A stretch of DNA of 11,462 nucleotides from Candidatus Omnitrophica bacterium UBA5776 (GTDB taxonomy: Bacteria > Omnitrophota > Gorgyraeia > Gygaellales > Profunditerraquicolaceae): NCBI GenBank assembly GCA_002418595.1, contig DIEK01000115.1, positions 1 to 11,462 on the forward strand, read 5' to 3'. Of this stretch, positions 7,246 through 11,462 are shown piece after piece. The notes beneath the pieces are model-generated. The model was not told the origin of the DNA. It saw only the letters and a program-made list of their open reading frames with translations, and ran no database searches. Position numbers and translations under genes: made by a program. Positions within the stretch are counted from its first letter, which is position 1. Each line of letters starts with the position of its first letter.

Positions 7246-7261
7246 TGCGATAGAGAGATAT

Positions 7262-8158
7262 ATGTCCCACAGATTACGTATTTTACCGCTCATCCCGGCA
7301 TTCCTGGTTTTATGTTCAGGCGATGTTTTTGCGGCCAGGATAATCCTGAAATCAGGCAAGGAGATAAACGGCCGTATCGTGGAGAAGACGCAGGATTACG
7401 TGAAAGTGGATATGAACGGCTCCGGGATATATTACCAGTTGAAATATATTAAGGATATTCTTGAGGATGATCGGCCGGCGGAAGAGGCCGCCGGGAAAAC
7501 AGATAAGGGCGGGTTGGATTCCGGAGGAGATCTCTTCCGTTCCGCGCTGGAACTCGCGGCCGAAGGGAAATTTGAAGAGTCGGCCGCCAGGTTTCGAGAA
7601 GGATTACAGGAAACCCCCGAAGATTACAATCTCCGGGAGGGGCTGACAATGGCGGAAGACGCCGGGACAGGCAAGGTCCCGGCCGATTACGCGGTGCTGG
7701 TGTTCCGCGGAGCGGCCAATATGGCAGACAAGAAGTACGCGGAAGCGCTTGAGGTATTCAAGGAAGCGGTACAGCTGAATCCGCAGGACGCAAATCTTTA
7801 TTACTATTTAGGCGTTTCTTCCTATTTTACCGGGGACGCGAGCCAGGCGGTAGAGTACCTGAAGAAGGGGGCGGAGTTGAGCCCCGCTGACCCGGAAATA
7901 TATTTCAACCTGGGGGTCAATCAATTTTCCCTTGGGGACTATAAGAACGCGGTCGCGTCGCTCAAAAAGGCTGCGGAATTGAGCCCGGATGACGGAGAGA
8001 TAAGCAGTCTTTTGGGCACGTCCGCCTATCTGGCCGGCGACTTTGCTCTTTCTCGGCAAAGTCTGTCGCGCGCCGTGGAAATATTCGAAAAGAACAGGAA
8101 CGGAGAAAAAGCGGGAGAGATCAGGGAGTTTCTGAAAAAAATTCCGACCCCCGAATAA
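7262..8158 (+). CDS. Exported TPR-repeat protein inside the ATPase operon
   Basis: A 298-residue protein of unknown function. Residues 1-24 look like a type I signal peptide (basic MSHRLR, hydrophobic core, cleavage probably after DVFA); the lone Cys18 does not sit in a proper lipobox. Residues 26-66 form a small beta-rich module (RIILKSGKEINGRIVEKTQDY onward), similar to short N-terminal modules I recall in secreted TPR proteins of uncultured bacteria. A charged linker follows (67-88), then about five tetratricopeptide repeats near 89-122, 143-176, 177-210, 211-244 and 245-278, with typical LG, A and P positions (YYYLGVSSYF, YFNLGVNQFS, LNPQDA). TPRs bind other proteins, so a scaffold or assembly role outside the cytoplasmic membrane is possible. 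It is not a known V-ATPase subunit. It starts 16 bases after ntpE and ends 14 bases before ntpC, so it is probably co-expressed. Confidence 0.85.
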   Translation: MSHRLRILPLIPAFLVLCSGDVFAARIILKSGKEINGRIVEKTQDYVKVDMNGSGIYYQLKYIKDILEDDRPAEEAAGKTDKGGLDSGGDLFRSALELAAEGKFEESAARFREGLQETPEDYNLREGLTMAEDAGTGKVPADYAVLVFRGAANMADKKYAEALEVFKEAVQLNPQDANLYYYLGVSSYFTGDASQAVEYLKKGAELSPADPEIYFNLGVNQFSLGDYKNAVASLKKAAELSPDDGEISSLLGTSAYLAGDFALSRQSLSRAVEIFEKNRNGEKAGEIREFLKKIPTPE

Positions 8159-8172
8159 AAGGTATATCCGGT

Positions 8173-8967
8173 ATGATGTCTAAGACGAGCTATTGGTATG
8201 GCGTGGGCAAGATCAGGGCGATGGAGAAGAATCTTCTCGGCAGCGCTGTTTTTCGGCAGGCCGCGGAAAGCGGACGAGAAGAAGCCTTGAAGTTGTTCGC
8301 CGAGGCCTTGCCGGAAGGAGATCGGCTTTTGAAGGCGAGGGATGTCCGCGAAGTGGAGGAGTTTCTCCGCGGCGAAAAGGCGGGGTTGGAACGGCTGGTG
8401 CGGCAGTTGCTGCCGGATGTCCGTCTGTTGCGTTTGCTTGAGCCGGAAAGTCTTTTGCGGCTGGATGTTCTTCTGTCCGGGATCGAACAGGGGTTGATCG
8501 CGGATTATTTCCGGCACGCGGCGGATCTGTATAACATCGGGGTTTTTCTGCGTATGCGGTTATGCCGCAGGCCGGAGGCAGAATTGCCGCCGGAACTCGC
8601 GGCGGGGGGATTAGTGGCCGCGGAAGATTTTATCCGTCTTTACGCTAAGGAGACGGCGGCATTTTTGCACTTACTGTCCAACGTCCATAAGCGCGGGCGC
8701 ATCGTGGATTATGCGATCGTCCTGGAAGACGGCATACGCGGTGTCGAAGAAAGGAATTCTTTTATCCGGCTGGAAAAGCGCGTGAAAGATTTTCTTATCG
8801 AGGTCCTGCGTCCGGCAAAGTACATCAGTTGCGGGCCGGAGCCGCTTGTGGCTTATTATTACGCCAGGATGAATGAAATTGAGTTGATACGTCTGGTGCT
8901 GCTCGGCAAATTCTCGGGATTCCCGCGGGAGAAGATACAGGAAAGGATCAACGCCGTTTATGCCTGA
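8173..8967 (+). CDS. ntpC: V/A-type ATPase subunit C (central stalk socket, subunit d), short form
   Basis: A 264-residue, mainly helical protein that links the central rotor shaft (D and F) to the membrane ring of K subunits. The N terminus SYWYGVGKIRAMEKNLLG matches the family opening (Tyr, Arg-x-Arg-x-Glu and LL pattern). DLYNIGVFLRMRL (about 119-131) matches the Asn-containing helix repeated in this family, and the C terminus GPEPLVAYYYARMNEIELIR (223-242) is the most conserved segment. Usual bacterial and archaeal C subunits are about 320-350 residues, so some 60-80 residues are absent, apparently from the middle, since both ends are intact. Two adjacent ATGs (8173 and 8176) are possible starts; an AAAAGG site overlapping the upstream stop serves either. 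It overlaps ntpG by 8 bases. Identity is good from sequence and operon order. Confidence 0.88.
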   Translation: MMSKTSYWYGVGKIRAMEKNLLGSAVFRQAAESGREEALKLFAEALPEGDRLLKARDVREVEEFLRGEKAGLERLVRQLLPDVRLLRLLEPESLLRLDVLLSGIEQGLIADYFRHAADLYNIGVFLRMRLCRRPEAELPPELAAGGLVAAEDFIRLYAKETAAFLHLLSNVHKRGRIVDYAIVLEDGIRGVEERNSFIRLEKRVKDFLIEVLRPAKYISCGPEPLVAYYYARMNEIELIRLVLLGKFSGFPREKIQERINAVYA

Positions 8968-9277
8968 AAATCAAGAGCAAAAACCTTTGGCAGTCCTCGG
9001 TATGGAAGCGGACGTTTCCGGATTCCGCGCTCTCGGGTTCGCGGCCTATTCTTTACCCGGCATCTCCGCTCTTGCCGGCCTGCTCGAAGATATCTCCGTT
9101 TCCGGGGCAGCCGTTTGTCTTGTGGAAGAAGGAATATTCCGGGCCGCGCCGGCGGAGTTCAATAAATACCGTAAAGAACCATTGCCGGTGTTCCTGCCGT
9201 TTTCGGCTGCCGGAGGAGAAGGGGTTCTTGAACAGATGATAAAAGAGATCCGGTTAAAAGCGACAGGAGCGTTGTAA
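8960..9277 (+). CDS. ntpG: V/A-type ATPase subunit F (central stalk, NtpG)
   Basis: A 105-residue protein of usual length for subunit F, which sits with subunit D in the rotating central shaft and can modulate ATPase activity. Visible is the family opening [20 protein letters not shown] (8-27), corresponding to the conserved pattern of a beta strand, a short acidic turn and GF. A strand VCLVEEGIF (53-61) and a C-terminal helix with the pattern [13 protein letters not shown] follow. The alpha/beta Rossmann-like fold expected of F is consistent with the strand and helix alternation. The ATG lies 8 bases inside ntpC, with AAAGGAT about 11 bases upstream; the TAA stop shares one base with the ntpA ATG (TAATG). 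Both overlaps suggest coupled translation. Sequence conservation is modest, so operon position between C and A carries much of the call. Confidence 0.88.
   Translation: MPENQEQKPLAVLGMEADVSGFRALGFAAYSLPGISALAGLLEDISVSGAAVCLVEEGIFRAAPAEFNKYRKEPLPVFLPFSAAGGEGVLEQMIKEIRLKATGAL
9265..9269 (+). promoter_or_regulatory. Ribosome binding site of ntpA within ntpG
   Basis: AGGAG ends 7 bases before the ATG at 9277. Together with the TAATG stop-start overlap this supports efficient, coupled translation of the catalytic subunit, needed in three copies per complex. Confidence 0.65.
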
Positions 9278-11016
9278 TGAAAAAAGCGGAGATAGTGAAA
9301 GTTGCCGGCCCTCTGGTTGTGGCAAAAGGCTGCGCCGGGGCAAAGATGTACGACATCGTGCGGGTTTCAGAGATGCGGCTGGTGGGGGAGATCATAGAAT
9401 TGAAAGGGGACCTGGCCTATATACAGGTCTATGAAGAGACTAGCGGGATAGGGCCGGGCGAAGCGGTGTATCTTACCGGAGAGCCTTTGGTCGTGGAACT
9501 CGGCCCCGGCATGCTCGGTTCCATTTACGACGGGATACAGCGGCCGTTGTCCGTGATCCGCGCCGGTTCCGGAGATTTTCTGCCGCGGGGGATAGATGTC
9601 CCGATACTGGATAGGGAGAAAAAATGGCATTTCTCGCCGCTCCTGAAAACCGGCGATAAAGTCATCTCCGGGGACATCCTGGGTTCCGTGCGGGAGACGG
9701 AACTACTGGTGCATAAGGTCATGGTCCCTCCCGGGATCGAGGGCGAGCTCGCGGAAATATCCGAAGGGGATTTCAGCGTCACTCAGACGGTAGCGAGGGT
9801 CGTGACGCCTGGCGGCGTCAAGGAGATCGATATGTGCCGGCGTTGGCCGGTGCGCGTCGCCCGTCCGGTAAAAGAGAAATTTTCTCCCGACGAGCCGCTT
9901 CTTACCGGACAGAGGGTAGTGGATACATTTTTCCCGATAGCCAAAGGCGGCACGGCCTGCATCCCCGGCCCGTTCGGGGCCGGCAAGACAGTGACCATGC
10001 ACGAAATAGCCAAGTGGTCCGACGCTCAGGTGATCGTTTACATCGCCTGCGGCGAACGCGGCAACGAGTGCGCCGATCTGCTGCTGAGTTTTCCGGAATT
10101 AAAAGATCCGCGCACCGGCAGGCCTCTGCTGGAGCGCACCGTTATCATAGCCAATACTTCCAATATGCCTGTGGCGGCCCGCGAGGCCTCTATTTATACC
10201 GGGATTACCATCGCGGAGTATTTTCGTGATATGGGATATTCGGTGGCGGTCATGGCGGACTCCACTTCCCGCTGGGCCGAGGCGTTGAGAGAAATATCCG
10301 GCAGGCTGGAGGAGATGCCGGGAGAAGAAGGATATCCGGCATACCTTTCTTCCAAGCTGGCTGAATTCTACGAACGCGCCGGGAAGGTCACTTGTCTAGG
10401 TTCGGAGGGCCGCGTGGGGGCGTTGAGTATTATGGGGGCGGTATCTCCTCCGGGCGGGGACCTCTCCGATCCCGTCGTGCAGGCCACTTTAAGAGTGGTC
10501 AAGGTTTTCTGGGGTCTGGACGATAAACTTGCCCATGCCAGGCATTTTCCCGCCATCAACTGGTTGTCCAGCTATTCTCTTTATCACGACAATCTGCAGG
10601 ATTACGTGTCCGGCAATTTGAACGCGGAGTTTTCGCAGTTGCGGCGGGAGGCAATGCGTATTCTAGAGGAGGAATCGTCGCTGCAGGAGATCGCCCGTCT
10701 GGTGGGGATTGAGTCCCTTTCTCCCGAAGACAGGCTCACTCTGGAGACCGCCCGCTCGATCCGCGAGGATTTTTTGCACCAGAACGCTTTTCACGAGGTG
10801 GACACTTACACCTCTCTGCGCAAACAATATATGATGTTGAAGATCGTGCTTCTTTTCGACCGGCTCTCCAGGGAGAGCCTGAAGCGCGGCGGGGAATTGG
10901 AGAAGATCGCCGCTCTGCCGGTGCGGGAGAAGATCAGTCGGGTAAAATATATTCCCGAGGATAAGCTGGAAGAATTCCAGTCTCTGGAAAAAGAATTGAG
11001 GGGGAGTTATGCTTAA
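9277..11016 (+). CDS. ntpA: V/A-type ATPase catalytic subunit A
   Basis: A 579-residue catalytic subunit of normal length that hydrolyses (or makes) ATP in the A3B3 head. In order it shows an N-terminal beta barrel (1-70), the bulge or non-homologous region unique to A subunits (about 115-190, including the lead-in [14 protein letters not shown]), the P-loop GPFGAGKT (231-238, K237 and T238), the catalytic glutamate and arginine in GERGNE (E260, R261), the Walker B strand [18 protein letters not shown] (322-339), the [18 protein letters not shown] signature (352-369), and [13 protein letters not shown] (424-436) in the nucleotide-binding region, then a helical C-terminal domain. GPFGAGKT together with the bulge separates it from F-type beta subunits. 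The ATG overlaps the ntpG stop by one base and has an AGGAG ribosome site 7 bases upstream. All key residues are intact, so the enzyme should be active. Confidence 0.98.
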   Translation: MKKAEIVKVAGPLVVAKGCAGAKMYDIVRVSEMRLVGEIIELKGDLAYIQVYEETSGIGPGEAVYLTGEPLVVELGPGMLGSIYDGIQRPLSVIRAGSGDFLPRGIDVPILDREKKWHFSPLLKTGDKVISGDILGSVRETELLVHKVMVPPGIEGELAEISEGDFSVTQTVARVVTPGGVKEIDMCRRWPVRVARPVKEKFSPDEPLLTGQRVVDTFFPIAKGGTACIPGPFGAGKTVTMHEIAKWSDAQVIVYIACGERGNECADLLLSFPELKDPRTGRPLLERTVIIANTSNMPVAAREASIYTGITIAEYFRDMGYSVAVMADSTSRWAEALREISGRLEEMPGEEGYPAYLSSKLAEFYERAGKVTCLGSEGRVGALSIMGAVSPPGGDLSDPVVQATLRVVKVFWGLDDKLAHARHFPAINWLSSYSLYHDNLQDYVSGNLNAEFSQLRREAMRILEEESSLQEIARLVGIESLSPEDRLTLETARSIREDFLHQNAFHEVDTYTSLRKQYMMLKIVLLFDRLSRESLKRGGELEKIAALPVREKISRVKYIPEDKLEEFQSLEKELRGSYA

Positions 11017-11462
11017 GGAATATGTGACTGTGGCTTCTGTGTCCGGTCCGCTGGTGGTGGTGGAAAAGACAGCGGACGTGAAATACGACGAACTGGTGGA
11101 AGTCCTGTTTTCCGACGGGCGGATGCGGCGGGGGAAAGTCCTGGAGGCCGACGGCAGCCGGGCCCTGGTGCAGATGTTCGAAGGCACTCTCGGGATGGAT
11201 GTCGCGGCAAAAGTGCGTTTCCTCGGCAGGACGCAGGATCTGCCGGTTTCCCCCGATATGCTCGGACGGGTTTTCGACGGGGCGGGCAGTCCGCGCGACA
11301 ACGGCCCGGATATCATAGCCGCGGCAAAAAGAGACATAAACGGGAATCCCATAAATCCCGAGGCGCGCGCCTATCCTTCGGAGTTCATCCAGACAGGGAT
11401 CTCTACCATCGACGGCATGAACCCTCTGGTGCGCGGACAGAAGCTGCCGATTTTCTCGGCTT
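11009..11462 (+). CDS. ntpB: V/A-type ATPase subunit B, N-terminal part (3' end outside window)
   Basis: The first 151 residues of the non-catalytic nucleotide-binding subunit B, cut by the window end; the family is usually about 430-470 residues. It opens [20 protein letters not shown] (N-terminal beta barrel), continues with [11 protein letters not shown] (54-64), [18 protein letters not shown] (78-95), [19 protein letters not shown] (114-132) and [19 protein letters not shown] (133-151). All are hallmark B segments, and the KLPIFS stretch leads into the degenerate P-loop region expected just beyond the edge. The arginine-finger residue cannot be judged here. The ATG overlaps the end of ntpA by 8 bases; GAGG about 7 bases upstream is the likely ribosome site, and an in-frame TGA just before it rules out a longer start. 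ntpD would be expected next. Confidence 0.97.
   Translation, partial: MLKEYVTVASVSGPLVVVEKTADVKYDELVEVLFSDGRMRRGKVLEADGSRALVQMFEGTLGMDVAAKVRFLGRTQDLPVSPDMLGRVFDGAGSPRDNGPDIIAAAKRDINGNPINPEARAYPSEFIQTGISTIDGMNPLVRGQKLPIFSA

Noticed and set aside
7246..7261. Possible frameshift hiding the rest of subunit E
   Set aside because: Only 16 bases separate its stop from the TPR gene, no other plus frame continues E-like sequence, and the normal final helix pattern is already present before the stop.
7309..7318. Lipoprotein signal in the TPR protein (Cys18)
   Set aside because: The residue before Cys is Leu, which does not fit a lipobox (Gly, Ala or Ser expected); a type I cleavage after DVFA fits better.
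10663..11352. Open frame of 229 codons on the minus strand across the ntpA-ntpB junction
   Set aside because: It lies wholly opposite two securely identified genes, is rich in Ser, Pro and Arg as expected for a reverse shadow of GC-rich coding DNA, and shows no family motif.

Overview
The window is bacterial, moderately GC-rich by eye, and coded entirely on the + strand. It holds 14 genes with almost no non-coding DNA; the longest gap is 46 bases. The frequent use of AGG (Arg) and ATA (Ile) codons, the bacterial two-subunit dihydroorotate dehydrogenase, a complete V/A-type ATPase cluster and a secreted TPR protein with a small N-terminal beta-type domain fit an anaerobic bacterium of an uncultured candidate phylum. 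Omnitrophota is my best guess, but it is only a guess.

Region 1 (1-3974) is a pyrimidine biosynthesis block: the 3' end of carB (large subunit of carbamoyl-phosphate synthase), mutM/fpg (8-oxoguanine DNA glycosylase, an unrelated repair gene lodged in the block), pyrK and pyrD (the electron-transfer and catalytic subunits of class 1B, NAD-linked dihydroorotate dehydrogenase) and pyrF (OMP decarboxylase). Neighbouring genes overlap or nearly touch.

Region 2 (3971-11462) is a V/A-type rotary ATPase operon in the same order as the Enterococcus hirae Na+-ATPase operon: ntpF (peripheral stalk coiled coil), ntpI (membrane stator a/I), ntpK (rotor ring proteolipid), ntpE (stalk E), ntpC (C/d), ntpG (F), ntpA (catalytic A) and ntpB (B, cut by the window end). 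ntpD is expected downstream. Between ntpE and ntpC lies one extra gene, for an exported TPR protein.

The two regions are joined with no gap: the GTG start of ntpF overlaps the TGA stop of pyrF, and the ntpF ribosome binding site lies inside pyrF. Pyrimidine synthesis and ion pumping are therefore probably co-transcribed, or at least translationally coupled.

The most notable points are this junction, the TPR gene inside the ATPase operon, a proteolipid carrying all five Na+-ligand positions known from E. hirae NtpK, and E and C subunits that both look internally shortened. I saw no tRNA, rRNA, CRISPR array, insertion sequence, clear promoter or terminator.
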